NCBI RefSeq assembly: GCF_000720635.1
Contig: NZ_JOCF01000037.1
Location: forward strand, 62,001-126,000
Length of the DNA stretch: 64,000 nucleotides
Reading direction: 5' to 3'
DNA from: Streptomyces sp. NRRL WC-3742
Lineage (GTDB): Bacteria > Actinomycetota > Actinomycetes > Streptomycetales > Streptomycetaceae
Shown: positions 17,731 to 29,300 of the stretch, piece by piece
Numbering within the stretch: the first letter of the stretch is position 1
Layout: each line of letters opens with the position of its first letter
The notes under the pieces: generated by a model
The model's input: the letters and a program-made list of their open reading frames with translations, nothing else
The model's database searches: none
What the model was told of the DNA's origin: nothing
Made by a program: the position numbers and the translations under genes

Positions 17731-20148
17731 TCAGCCGAGCGCCGCCCGTACGGCGGCCGCCACCTCCCCGGCCCGCTGGGGGGTGAGCGGCAGGCCCTTC
17801 TCGTCGGTCAGGTAGAAGGAGTCGACGGCCTCCGCGCCGAGCGTGGAGACGTGCGCGGTGCGCACCCGCACCCCGGCGCCGTCCAGCGCCCGGCCGATGC
17901 GGTGCAGCAGCCCGGGGGCGTCGTGGGCGCGGACCTCCAGGACGGTCGCCGTGGCCGAGGCCACCGCCGGGGCCACCGCGACCAGCGGCGGCGGGGTCGG
18001 GATGCCCTTGCGGCGCGGGGCGGCGGCGTCCCGCTCGGCCAGGCGGCGGGCGACGTCCAGTGAGCCGTCCAGGGCGCGGCGCAGGTCGGCGCGCAGCCGG
18101 GACGCCTCCGGCAGCTCCCCGTACTCGGCGGCCACCCGCCAGGCGAGCAGCAGCACCGGCCCGGCGCCGATCGGGTCCAGCTCGCGCAGGCCCGCCGACC
18201 GGACGGTCAGGCGGTGCAGGGCCAGCACCCCGGCGGCGGTGCCGAGCAGCCCGGGGCGGTCGGGGACGGCCAGGTTCAGCTCCACGCCCATCGGTTCGGT
18301 GCCCGGCCGCGTTCCCTCGGCCTGGGCGCGCAGCGACAGCGCCGGCTCCCCGGTGCGGGCCGCCTCGACGGCCAGGCGCTCCTGCTCGGCGGTCGGCGGG
18401 GCCTGGGCCGTCTCCCCCGCTCCCCCGGCCAGCTGGGCGGCGACCCTCGCGACCAGTCCGTCCACCAGGGAGGCCCGCCAGGCGCTCCACGCGGCCGGTC
18501 CGGTGGCCAGGGCGTCGGCCTCGGTGAGCGCGTGCAGCAGTTCCAGTTCGGGCAGGGTGCCGATCACCTTGGTGACGGCCTCCACGGTGGCCGGGTCGTC
18601 CGGGTCGCGCCGGGTCGCGGTGTCGACCAGGGTCAGGTGCCGGCGCACGAGGACGGCCAGGACCGCCACGTCCTCGGGCGGGAAGCCCATCCGGGTGGCG
18701 ACGTCGCGGACGATCACCTCGCCGGCCTCGCTGTGGTCGCCGGGCCAGCCCTTGCCGAGGTCGTGCAGCAGCGCGGCCACCAGCAGCAGGTCGGGCCGGG
18801 CCACCCGGCGGGTCATCGCGGCGGCCCGCACGGCCGTCTCCACCAGGTGCCGGTCGACCGTCCAGCGGTGCACCGCGTTGCGCTGCGGGCGGCAGCGCAC
18901 CCGCTCCCAGTCCGGCAGCAGCCGGGTGACCAGCCCCTCCGCCTCCAGCGCCTCCCACACCGGCACGGCCGCCTCCCCCGCGCCGAGCAGGGTGACGAGC
19001 TGCTCGCGCGCCTCGTCCGGCCAGGGCACCGGCAGCGGGCGGCACTCGGCGGCGAGCCTGCGCACCGTCGCGTACGAGACGGTCAGGCCGTTCTGGGCGG
19101 CGGCGGCCGCGGCGCGCAGCGGCAGCACCGGGTCGGCGGCCGGGCGGGCGCCCTGGGCGAGGACCGCCTCGCCGTCCTGCTCGACCACGCCCTCCGCGAG
19201 CGGGCGGCGCTCCACCGCGCCCCGGGTCGCCGCGCCCCCGCCGCGCCGTGCGAACGCGAACCCGCGCCGGACGGTGGAGCGGGTTCGGGCGGCGAGCACC
19301 CGCTCCACCGCCCGCCAGGTGACGTCCCCCGCGTAGGCGATCGTGCGGGCGGCCTCGTAGACCTGGCGCAGCAGGGCGTCGGCGTCCAGCACGCCGAGCC
19401 GCTCGGCGACCTGGTCCTGGTCCTGGAGGCTGAGGCGCTCGGTGGCCCGGCCGGTGGTCAGGTGCAGGGCGTCACGGACGTCGGCCAGGCGCAGCGCGGC
19501 GGCGTCCAGTCCGTCGCGGGGGGCGTCGGCGAGCCAGCTGGCGGCGATCGCGTCGAGGACGACCAGGTCGCGCAGGCCCCCGCGGGCCTCCTTGAGGTCG
19601 GGCTCCAGGAGGAAGGAGAGCTCCCCGTGCCGTTCGGCCCGCTCCCGGCTCAGCTCGTGCAGTTCGGGCAGCCGGGCGGGGGCGCTCGCGCGCCAGTCGG
19701 TGAGCACGGCGGAGCGCAGGGCGGCGGTGAGCGCCGGGTCGCCGGCGAGGTGGCGGGCGTCCAGGAGGCCGAGCTGGGCCTTGAGGTCGGCGGCGGCGAC
19801 GGCCCTGGCCTCGGCGGGGGTGCGTACGGCGTGGTCGAGCCGGGCGCCCGCGTCCCAGACGGGGTACCAGATCCGCTCGGGCAGGTCGGGGGCGATCGGG
19901 CCGTCGTGCAGCAGCAGGACGTCCAGGTCGCTGCGCGGGGAGAGCTCACCGCGCCCGTAGCCGCCGACGGCGACCAGCGCGACGCCGGCCGCGGGGGCCC
20001 CGGAGCCGGCGAGCAGGGCGGCCAGCCAGTCGTCGGTGAGCCGGGCGAGCGCCCGGCGACGGGGGCGGCCGAGCGGGCCGGGGCCGTCGAGCAGGGCGGC
20101 CCGGGCGGCGGCGTGGGCGGCGTGGTCCAGGGGAGCGGAGCTGGTCAT
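17731..20148 (-). CDS. glnD: PII nucleotidyltransferase GlnD
   Basis: 805-residue sensor of nitrogen status that modifies PII protein. The nucleotidyltransferase motif GGYGRGELSPRSDLDVLLLH lies at ~66-85, a central HD hydrolase domain has LLHDLGKGWPGDHSEAGE near ~456, and two ACT domains end the protein. In S. coelicolor the enzyme adenylylates rather than uridylylates GlnK; that is known from the family, not visible here. Third gene of amtB-glnK-glnD. 82 bp separate it from glnK, with a hairpin (20191-20224). Confidence 0.97.
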   Translation of the reverse strand: MTSSAPLDHAAHAAARAALLDGPGPLGRPRRRALARLTDDWLAALLAGSGAPAAGVALVAVGGYGRGELSPRSDLDVLLLHDGPIAPDLPERIWYPVWDAGARLDHAVRTPAEARAVAAADLKAQLGLLDARHLAGDPALTAALRSAVLTDWRASAPARLPELHELSRERAERHGELSFLLEPDLKEARGGLRDLVVLDAIAASWLADAPRDGLDAAALRLADVRDALHLTTGRATERLSLQDQDQVAERLGVLDADALLRQVYEAARTIAYAGDVTWRAVERVLAARTRSTVRRGFAFARRGGGAATRGAVERRPLAEGVVEQDGEAVLAQGARPAADPVLPLRAAAAAAQNGLTVSYATVRRLAAECRPLPVPWPDEAREQLVTLLGAGEAAVPVWEALEAEGLVTRLLPDWERVRCRPQRNAVHRWTVDRHLVETAVRAAAMTRRVARPDLLLVAALLHDLGKGWPGDHSEAGEVIVRDVATRMGFPPEDVAVLAVLVRRHLTLVDTATRRDPDDPATVEAVTKVIGTLPELELLHALTEADALATGPAAWSAWRASLVDGLVARVAAQLAGGAGETAQAPPTAEQERLAVEAARTGEPALSLRAQAEGTRPGTEPMGVELNLAVPDRPGLLGTAAGVLALHRLTVRSAGLRELDPIGAGPVLLLAWRVAAEYGELPEASRLRADLRRALDGSLDVARRLAERDAAAPRRKGIPTPPPLVAVAPAVASATATVLEVRAHDAPGLLHRIGRALDGAGVRVRTAHVSTLGAEAVDSFYLTDEKGLPLTPQRAGEVAAAVRAALG

Positions 20149-20190
20149 GCGCGTGGGTCCCGTCCGTGCTGCGGGGTGGGGAACGCCGAC

Positions 20191-20224
20191 GGGCCCGCCT
20201 CCTCCTTTCGGGGGGTGCGGGCCC
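20191..20224 (-). terminator. Hairpin between glnK and glnD
   Basis: Arms GGGCCCGC/GCGGGCCC enclose an 18-nt loop that, on the minus strand, holds AAAGGAGGAG, a perfect SD sequence with no start codon at suitable distance. It may reduce glnD expression relative to glnK. Confidence 0.4.
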
Positions 20225-20230
20225 TCGGGC

Positions 20231-21933
<1,703 letters not shown>

Positions 21934-22025
21934 CGGCGTCTCCTCTGCTTTCGACGCCGATCCGCACCCGGAGCTGTCCCTTGGCTCCGGGGCGTCGGCG
22001 ATGAGGAGGAGAGTGCCGAAGGCTG

Positions 22026-22063
22026 GTTTCGGCTGGTGCGGCCGGTTGTTTCGCGGCCGTGAC
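22026..22063 (-). promoter_or_regulatory. GlnR box upstream of amtB
   Basis: On the minus strand: GTCAC-N6-GAAAC-N6-CCGCA-N6-GAAAC, matching the spacing of the Streptomyces GlnR consensus (gTnAC-n6-GaAAC repeated). Three of four half-sites are excellent, one (CCGCA) is weak. Centre about 110 bp before the amtB start, where GlnR activates amtB in S. coelicolor. No promoter hexamers could be fixed. Confidence 0.7.
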
Positions 22064-22122
22064 GCGTGCGACGCCCGGGTTACGGCTGCGTGAACCGTAC
22101 CCCCGTACGGGTGAAGAAACAC

Positions 22123-22152
22123 CGACCGCGCCGGCGGCGGCCGACGCGGTCG
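22123..22152 (-). terminator. Hairpin downstream of nsdA
   Basis: Twelve-bp stem with one mismatch (CGACCGCG/CGCGGTCG outer arms), 6-nt loop, 22 bp after the nsdA stop. Confidence 0.55.
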
Positions 22153-22173
22153 ACGGAGTGGCGGACCGGCCGG

Positions 22174-23628
22174 TCAGACCACCGAGACGTACTCGGGGAT
22201 GTCCTGGACGACCCGCTCCTTGAGCCGGGTGACGGCGTCCACGCCCTTGTAGCGGGCGGCCGCCGCCTCGGTGGTCTTGCGCACCCGGGAGTTCAGCCGC
22301 TCCGAGCGCACCTTGGTCGCGATGTCCACCGCCTTCTCGGCCATGACCACCGCCTGCTCGGCCTCCTTCTGCAGGATGTGCACGCTGGCCATCCCGATCA
22401 GGTTGAAGGCGTAGCTGCGCACGTGGTCGTCGTCCTGGCGGAACAGGTCGACGGCGCGCTCCATCACCGGCGCGGACATCGAGGCGTACAGCTCCGCGTT
22501 GTCCGAGTGGTAGGCCAGGTCGCGGTAGGAGTGCGCGTTCTCCGCGTTGAGCTCGGCCGGCGAGAAGAACTTCAGCCAGTTCGGGTCCTGGTCGCCGTCC
22601 CGGATGTCGGTGAAGGTGTCCTCGGCGAGGCGGATCGCCCGGGCGCAGCGGTTCACCTCGCCGATGGTGGCGTAGGCGCGCGCCTCCATCGCGTACAGCA
22701 GGGACTGCTGGCGGGCGGTGGCGGTGTCCCGGCTGCCGTACTGGGCGAGGTGGATCAGCTCCAGCGCGTCCTCGCCGCGGTTGAGGTGGATCATCTGGCG
22801 GCTCATGTCGGTGAGGATCAGCGCGCCGAACGGGCGGTCGCCGGCCTCCTTGGCCGCGTGCAGCGCGAGCACGTAGGACTTCTGCGCGCTCGGGTGCATG
22901 CCGACGTCGTAGGACATGAACCCGGCCAGGTGGGCGAGTTGGGCGGTGAGCCGGAACAGCCGCTTGGTGGTGGCCTCCGGGTACGTCTCCTGGAGCAGGT
23001 CGGTGACCTCGTGGAGCTGGCCGACGACGGCCTTGCGGCGCAGCCCGCCGCCGTTCTGCGCATCCCACTGCCGGAACATGACCGTGGTCTGCTCCAGCAG
23101 TTCCAGCTCGGGCTCGGAGATCCGGCCGGTGAACGGCTCGCCGCCGTTGGCCGCGGCCAGGATCGGGGTGGCGGCGCCGGAGGGGCCGGGGGCGAGCCAG
23201 CGCTGCATGGGCTCGATCAGGGCGGCGCCCGCGGTCAGGGCGAGCGAGGTGCCGAGGAAGCCCCGGCGGTTGAGCATCAGGTCGCTGCGGGAGTACTCAC
23301 TGATCAGCTGGACGGTCTGCGGGGCGCTCCAGGGCAGGTCCACGCCGCCGCCCACGGTGGAGACGGGGATCGCGGCGCGCAGGCCGAGGTCCTCGATCGA
23401 GACGACGGAACCGAAGCGCTCCGAGAACAGCTCCGACATGATCTTGGGGATCGGCTCCCGAGGCTGCTCGCCGTCGAGCCAGCGGCGCACCCGGGAGGTG
23501 TCGGTGGAGACGTGGTGGGCGCCGATCTGGCGGGCCCGGCGGTTGACCTGACGGGCCAGCTCGCCCTTGGACCAGCCGCTGCGGGCGAACCAGGTGGTCA
23601 GCTTCTCGTTGGGTTGCTTCTCTGCCAT
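22174..23628 (-). CDS. nsdA: NsdA-type regulator (negative regulator of differentiation and antibiotic production)
   Basis: 484-residue soluble protein. The N-terminal ~90 residues (LTTWFARSGWSKGELARQVN...VRRWLDGEQP) resemble an HTH/Xre-like DNA-binding domain; the rest is helical with TPR-like features (e.g. LHAAKEAGDRPFGALILTDM, ALELIHLAQYG). Sequence, length and position beside amtB agree with NsdA, whose deletion in S. coelicolor increases sporulation and actinorhodin. An internal stretch RRGFLGTSLALTAGAAL near residue 120 looks like a twin-arginine signal but is too far from the start. ATG at 23628; monocistronic with a hairpin afterwards. Confidence 0.88.
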   Translation of the reverse strand: MAEKQPNEKLTTWFARSGWSKGELARQVNRRARQIGAHHVSTDTSRVRRWLDGEQPREPIPKIMSELFSERFGSVVSIEDLGLRAAIPVSTVGGGVDLPWSAPQTVQLISEYSRSDLMLNRRGFLGTSLALTAGAALIEPMQRWLAPGPSGAATPILAAANGGEPFTGRISEPELELLEQTTVMFRQWDAQNGGGLRRKAVVGQLHEVTDLLQETYPEATTKRLFRLTAQLAHLAGFMSYDVGMHPSAQKSYVLALHAAKEAGDRPFGALILTDMSRQMIHLNRGEDALELIHLAQYGSRDTATARQQSLLYAMEARAYATIGEVNRCARAIRLAEDTFTDIRDGDQDPNWLKFFSPAELNAENAHSYRDLAYHSDNAELYASMSAPVMERAVDLFRQDDDHVRSYAFNLIGMASVHILQKEAEQAVVMAEKAVDIATKVRSERLNSRVRKTTEAAAARYKGVDAVTRLKERVVQDIPEYVSVV

Positions 23629-24269
23629 GGGTCCGTCCCATCCCGCCCGGCCCCTGCGCGGGGCCCCGATCGTGACCGCCCGACGGTTGCGGGCTCTTGC
23701 CAGACGTGCCGTGCCTGCGGTGCTGCTCGGCGGCGCCCGGGCACCGCCCCGTCGTACTGGTGTGCCATCCTCGCGGACGGTCCGTCAGGTGCCCAACTCC
23801 CGTGCCCGGAAGGCCCGGAGTGGACGCTGAGGCATCGTCCGCACGCTGAACGTAACGCCCCGCGAGGTGCCCGCGGGAGCGGCCCTGGCGAAACGCCACC
23901 TTTCGCCACCCCCAGGAGTGAACCGAAGCCAGGGGGCACACGCTTCACTGAGGAGGTCTGTCGGTCCGGCATATGCGGGCCGCCAAGTCCTCCACCGCCC
24001 CACCCCGGAGGACCCCGCAGGACCGGCAATCCCGCTCAGCCGCAGGCGAGTTCACCGCCCACCCGGGTCGGCGACCGCCCCGCGCACCCGAACTCACCCG
24101 ACGATCCGGCATCGCCGCCACCCCCACAAGGCGGCGCCCGAGGCACACCGGAGCAACAGGCGCACGCCACGCGCCGCGCGCCGCCGGTGCACCACGCGCA
24201 ACGCACCAGAGCTGCAACACAAAGTCACCGTCCCGTAACCATCGGCAACGAGAACCTGTTGGGGGAGGC
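23629..24269. other. Divergent intergenic region between nsdA and the prim-pol-like gene
   Basis: 641 bp, divergent promoters expected. No convincing coding pattern in any frame. The last ~80 bp before 24270 are less GC-rich and include CCCGTAACCATC. No terminator, RNA gene or clear -10/-35 pair was found. Confidence 0.5.
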
Positions 24270-24941
24270 ATGGACAACCTGTTCGGCGAACTTCGGCTGG
24301 GGCACCTGCGGCTGGCACCGCTGGGCGTACGCCGCCGCACCAAGGTCACCGCGTCCCGGGCCGCCGCGGAGTACACCGGCCGCTGGGGCTGGACGGTCGC
24401 CGCCGGCGACCAGCCCTCGGCCGCCACCGCCCCGACCGCCTGCCCCTGCGGCTCCGCCCGCTGCGGCGCGCCGGGGCTGCACCCCGTCCCGGGCCGCGAG
24501 AGCTCCGCCGACGGCGGCGAGGGATCGGTCCTCTTCCCCACCGGCCGCGCCTTCGACGTCCTGGACGTCCCCGAGCAGGCCGGTCTCCAGGCGCTGGTGC
24601 GGCTGGAGCGGATGGGCACCCAGGTCGGCCCGGTGCTGGCCTCCCCCACCGGCCGCCTCCAGTTCCTGGTCGCCGCCGGTACCGCTCGCCGCCTGCCCGA
24701 CCTGCTGTACCGGATGGGCTGGGACGACGCCGCGCTCGACCTGACCTGCCACGGCGAGGGCGGCTACGTCGCCGCCCCGCCCACCGTCCTCGGCGACCTC
24801 GGCCCCGTCCGCTGGCTGCGCCGCCCCACCCGCGACAACGCCGGCTGCCCGCCCGAGGCCCGCCTCCTGCTCGGCACCCTCGCCTACGCCTGCCACCGCC
24901 GCCGCGAGCGCTCCACCGAAGCCGTCTGGATCGCCTCGTGA
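24270..24941 (+). CDS. Bifunctional primase/polymerase-like protein (N-terminal domain type)
   Basis: 223 residues. The family's cysteine-rich element CPCGSARCGAPGLHP lies near residue 56, and the flanking segments (AAEYTGRWGWTVAAGDQPS before, DVLDVPEQAGLQALVRLERM after) match short Streptomyces proteins annotated as prim-pol. I do not see an unambiguous catalytic DxD, so it may be non-catalytic. ATG 24270 is preceded by GGGGGAGG with only one base between, which is unusually close. Single gene, divergent from nsdA and convergent with ftsY. Confidence 0.7.
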   Translation: MDNLFGELRLGHLRLAPLGVRRRTKVTASRAAAEYTGRWGWTVAAGDQPSAATAPTACPCGSARCGAPGLHPVPGRESSADGGEGSVLFPTGRAFDVLDVPEQAGLQALVRLERMGTQVGPVLASPTGRLQFLVAAGTARRLPDLLYRMGWDDAALDLTCHGEGGYVAAPPTVLGDLGPVRWLRRPTRDNAGCPPEARLLLGTLAYACHRRRERSTEAVWIAS

Positions 24942-24989
24942 TTCGCCCGCTCGCCTCCGGGGCGCTCTGACCCGGCGGCGACCGACGCC

Positions 24990-25022
24990 AGAGGGTCCGC
25001 CCCCGATGGGAGCGGACCCTCT
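24990..25022. terminator. Bidirectional terminator before ftsY
   Basis: Perfect 11-bp stem AGAGGGTCCGC/GCGGACCCTCT with an 11-nt loop, between converging genes. Confidence 0.7.
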
Positions 25023-25044
25023 CTGTTCCGGCGCGGACCGGGGA

Positions 25045-26268
25045 TCAGTCCCCGATCAGCGCGTCCACGAACGCGGCCGGGTCGAACGGCGCCAGGTCGT
25101 CGGCGCCCTCGCCCAGGCCGATCAGCTTGACCGGGACGCCGAGCTCGCGCTGGACGGCCACCACGATGCCGCCCTTGGCGGTGCCGTCCAGCTTGGTCAG
25201 CACGATGCCGGTGATGTCGACCACCTCGGCGAACACCCGGGCCTGGATCAGCCCGTTCTGACCGGTGGTGGCGTCCAGCACCAGCAGCACCTCGTCCACC
25301 GGGCCGTGCTTCTCCACGACCCGCTTGACCTTGCCCAGCTCGTCCATCAGGCCGGTCTTGGTGTGCAGCCGGCCGGCGGTGTCGACGAGCACGGTGTCCG
25401 CGCCCTCGGCGATGCCCTCCTTGACCGCGTCGAAGGCGATCGACGCCGGGTCCCCGCCCTCCGGGCCCCGGACGGTACGGGCGCCGACCCGCTCGCCCCA
25501 GGTCTGCAGCTGGTCGGCGGCGGCGGCACGGAAGGTGTCGGCCGCGCCGAGCACCACCGTGCGGCCGTCGGCGACCAGGACGCGGGCCAGCTTGCCGGTG
25601 GTGGTGGTCTTGCCGACGCCGTTGACGCCGACGACCAGCACCACGGCCGGGCCCTCGGCGTGCTTGGTGGAGTGGACGGTGCGGTCGGCCTCGGTGCCGA
25701 TCAGCTGGAGCAGCTCCTCGCGCAGCAGGCCGCGCAGCTCGTCCGGCGTGCGGGTGCCGAGCACCTTCACCCGGGTGCGCAGCCGCTCGACCAGCTCCTG
25801 GGTGGGAGCCACGCCGACGTCGGCGGTGAGCAGGGTCTCCTCGATCTCCTCCCAGGTGTCCTCGTCGAGGTGCTCGCGGGAGAGCAGCGAGAGCAGGCCC
25901 TTGCCGATCGAGTTCTGCGACCGGGAGAGCCGGGAGCGCAGCCGGACGAGCCGGCCCGCGGTGGGCTCGGGGACCTCGATCGCCGGGGCGGTCCCGGCCT
26001 CGGCGGCCTCCTCGACCTCGACAGGCTCGGCGGCCTCGACGGTCTCGGCCGGGAGCTGGACCTCCTCGACGGTGCGGCGCGGCTCCTCGCGGGGAGGCGC
26101 GGCCTCCTCGCCGACCTGCGGCTCCTGCGGAGTGGGCTTGGGCGCCGTGATGACCGGCGCCTGCGACTTCGGGGGCAGTTGCTGGCGTCGTCTGCCGGAA
26201 ACGACGAGGCCCGCGACCGCACCGACGGCGATCACGGCGATGACTACGGCAAGAATCACGTATTCCAT
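25045..26268 (-). CDS. ftsY: Signal recognition particle receptor FtsY
   Basis: 407-residue SRP receptor. An N-terminal hydrophobic helix (VILAVVIAVIAVGAVAGLVV) and a Glu/Pro-rich acidic linker to ~105 precede the NG domain: GVNGVGKTTTTGKLA at ~211, DTAGRLHTK, TKLDGTAKGG, LGEGADDLAPF. GTP-dependent partner of Ffh at the membrane. Downstream of smc by 66 bp, the usual actinobacterial arrangement. Confidence 0.97.
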   Translation of the reverse strand: MEYVILAVVIAVIAVGAVAGLVVSGRRRQQLPPKSQAPVITAPKPTPQEPQVGEEAAPPREEPRRTVEEVQLPAETVEAAEPVEVEEAAEAGTAPAIEVPEPTAGRLVRLRSRLSRSQNSIGKGLLSLLSREHLDEDTWEEIEETLLTADVGVAPTQELVERLRTRVKVLGTRTPDELRGLLREELLQLIGTEADRTVHSTKHAEGPAVVLVVGVNGVGKTTTTGKLARVLVADGRTVVLGAADTFRAAAADQLQTWGERVGARTVRGPEGGDPASIAFDAVKEGIAEGADTVLVDTAGRLHTKTGLMDELGKVKRVVEKHGPVDEVLLVLDATTGQNGLIQARVFAEVVDITGIVLTKLDGTAKGGIVVAVQRELGVPVKLIGLGEGADDLAPFDPAAFVDALIGD

Positions 26269-26334
26269 AACCCGTCCAGTATCCGCGACGAACGCCGGGA
26301 TGAACCGCCGCCGCTCGAGGCCGTGTCTTTCGGC

Positions 26335-29300
26335 TCAGACGGACGCCTTCGGGCGCTCGTGCTCCCGCAGTCGCTGGCTGATCACCTGCGAGATCCCGTC
26401 GCCCTTCATCGTCACGCCGTACAGCGCGTCGGCGGACTCCATCGTCAGCTTCTGGTGCGTGATCACGATCAGCTGGGAGCTCTCCCGCAGCTCCTCCATG
26501 ATCCCGATCAGCCGCCGCAGGTTGGTCTCGTCCAGCGCCGCCTCCACCTCGTCCATCACGTAGAACGGGCTGGGCCGGGCCTTGAAGATCGCCACCAGCA
26601 TGGCCACGGCCGTCAGCGAGCGCTCGCCGCCGGAGAGCAGCGACAGCCGCTTGACCTTCTTGCCCGGCGGGCGGGCCTCCACCTCGACGCCGGTGGTGAG
26701 CATGTTCTCCGGGTCCGTGAGCACCAGCCGCCCCTCCCCGCCGGGGAAGAGCCGGGAGAAGACGCCCTCGAACTGGGCGGCGGTGTCGTGGTACGCCGAG
26801 GTGAACAGCTCCTCGACCCGCTGGTCCACGTCCCGGACGATCTCCATCAGGTCCCGCCGGCCGCGCTTGAGGTCGTCCAGCTGCTCGCCGAGGAACTGGT
26901 GGCGCTCCTCCAGGGCGGCGAACTCCTCCAGCGCCAGCGGGTTGACCTTGCCGAGCTGCTGGTACGCCTTCTCGGCGGCCCTGAGCCGCTTCTCCTGCTC
27001 GGCCCGGACGTACGGGTACGGCTCCCCTGCCTCCTCCCCCTCGGCCGCGGTCGAGGGCGGCACGAGCTGGTCCGGCCCGTACGAGGCCAGCAGCTCGCCG
27101 CCGTCGATGCCGAACTCCTCCAGGGCCCGGGCCTCCAGCTGCTCGATCCGCATCCGCTTCTCGGCCCGCAGCACCTCGTCCCGGTGCCCGGCGTCGACCA
27201 GCTTGTCCAGCTCCTCCTTGAGGCCCCGCCCGCGCTCGCGGTGCTCCCGCAGTTCGCGCTCGCGCTCGGCGCGCGCCTGTTCGACGGCCGCGCGCCCGGC
27301 GTCCGCACGGGCGAGCGAGACCTCCAGGCAGGCCAGCAGCTGCCGGGCGCCCGCCGCGACGGCGTTCGCCACCGCGGCGTCGTGCCGGGCGCGGCGCCGG
27401 CGCTCGGCGGCCCGGGCGCGCGCCTCGCGCTCGGTGCGGGCGGCGCGGTCCAGCTGGTCGGCCCGGCCGGCCAGGGCCCGCACCCGCTCCTCGTGGGTGC
27501 GGACGGTGAGCCTGGCCTCCAGCTCGGCCTGCCGGGCGGCGCTCGCCGCCTCCGCGAGGCGCTGCTGTTCGGCGCCGTCCGGCTCGTCCTCGCCCTCCTC
27601 GGCGCTCTCCTCGGCGGCGGCGAGCCGCTCGGCCAACTCCTCGGCTGCGAGCAGCAGTTCGGCCAGTCCGCCCTCGGCCCGGGCGGCGGAGGCGGTCAGC
27701 CGCTCGGCCTCACCCCCGGCCGCGCGGGCCTGCCCGCCGAGCCGCCCGAGGGCTCCGGCGACGGCGGCCCGCTCCTTCTCCACCTGCCGCCGCCGCTCGG
27801 TGAGAGCGTCCAGTTCGGCGGCCGACTCCCGCCTGAGCCCGGTGAGTTCGGCCAGTCGCTCGGCCGCCTCGGCGCAGCGGGCGGTGAGTTCCTCGATCGC
27901 CCGGGCGGCCTCGTCCACCGCCGCCTGGGTCTCCAGCAGGCTGGGTGCACCACCGGAGCCGCCGTGGGCGAAGCCGGCGCCGAGGCGGTCCCCTTCCGCG
28001 GTGACGGCGGCCAGGGCGGGGTGATCGGCGGCCAGCGCCAGGGCCTCGTCCAGGGTGCCGACCACGGCCACCCCGGCCAGCAGCGCCCGTACGGCGGGGA
28101 TCAACTCGGCCGGGCCGTCCACCAGTTCGGCCGCCCACCGCACCCCGTCAGGCAGTTCCCCGGTGGCGTACGGCACCTCGGCGGCGCCCGCGATCAGCAG
28201 CGCGGCCCGCCCGGCGTCCTCGGCGCGGAGCAGCCGCAGCGCCTCGGCGGCCCGGGCCGGAGAGGCGACGGCCACCGCGTCCGCCGCAGCGCCGAGCGCC
28301 GCCGCGAGCGGCACCTCGTACCCGGGCTCGATCCGCAGCAGCGCGGCGGCGGGCCCGAGCAGCCCGGTCAGCCTCTCCCCCGCCTCCAGCAGCGCGCCGG
28401 TGCCGTCCTTGCGGCGCAGCCCGAGCGAGAGCGCCTCGTGCCGCGCGGTCAGGGCGGCCCGCTCGCGCTCGGCGGCGCCGGCCGCCTCCCGGGCGGCCGT
28501 CAGCTCCCGTTCCAGGGCGGCGAGGCGCTCGCGGGCCTCCTGGTGCTCGGCCTCCGCCCGCTCCTCGTCCCCATCCGGGCCGTCGACCTGCTCGCGCAGT
28601 TCCTCGTACTCGGCCCGGGCGGCCTCGGCGCGCAGCAGCGCCTCGTCCCTGGCCTCGGTGAGCCGGCCGATCTCGGCCTCGGCGGCGGCCGCCTTGGAAC
28701 GGGCGGCCGACGCCTGCCCCTGGAGGCGCGCCAGCCCCTCCCGGCGGTCGGCGATGGCCCGGGCGGCGTCCCGCATCCGGCGCTCCTCGACGGCCAGTTC
28801 GCGCTCCAGCTCGCTCTTGCGCTCGACGGCCTCGGCCAGCGCGTACTGCGCCTCCTCCAGCGCCTCGGCGAGCGCGGCCTCCTCCTCACGGACGTGCTCG
28901 GCCTCGCGCTCCAGCTCCTCCGGGTCCCGCCCGCGGCGCTCCTCGGTCTGCTCCCCCGCGGCGGCGTGCCGGGCCCGGGCCTCGGCCAGGCCGACGGTGC
29001 CGCGGGTGCGTTCGGCGAGCGCGGAGAGCCGGTACCAGGTCTGACGGGCGCTCTCCAGGCTCGGCCCGAGCCGCTGGACCTGCGCCTCCAGCACCGATTC
29101 GCGCTGCACCGCCCGGGCCAGCTCCTGCTCGACGGTGGTGCGCCGCAGCCGCAGCGCCAGCTCGTCGGCGACCTCGGCCTCGACGGCCCGGCGCAGGGTG
29201 AGCAGGTCGTCGGCGAGCAGCCGGAGCCTGGCGTCGCGCAGGTCGGCCTGGATGCCGGCGGCCCGGCGGGCGATCCTGGCCTGCCGGCCGAGCGGGCCGA

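Noticed and set aside
23200..23290. Twin-arginine signal (RRGFLGTSLALTAGA) in NsdA
   Set aside because: It lies near residue 120 behind a DNA-binding-like domain, and no start with SD precedes it; export is unlikely.
22066..24744. 892-codon open frame on the plus strand
   Set aside because: Antisense to nsdA and then crosses an intergenic region and a real gene in another frame.
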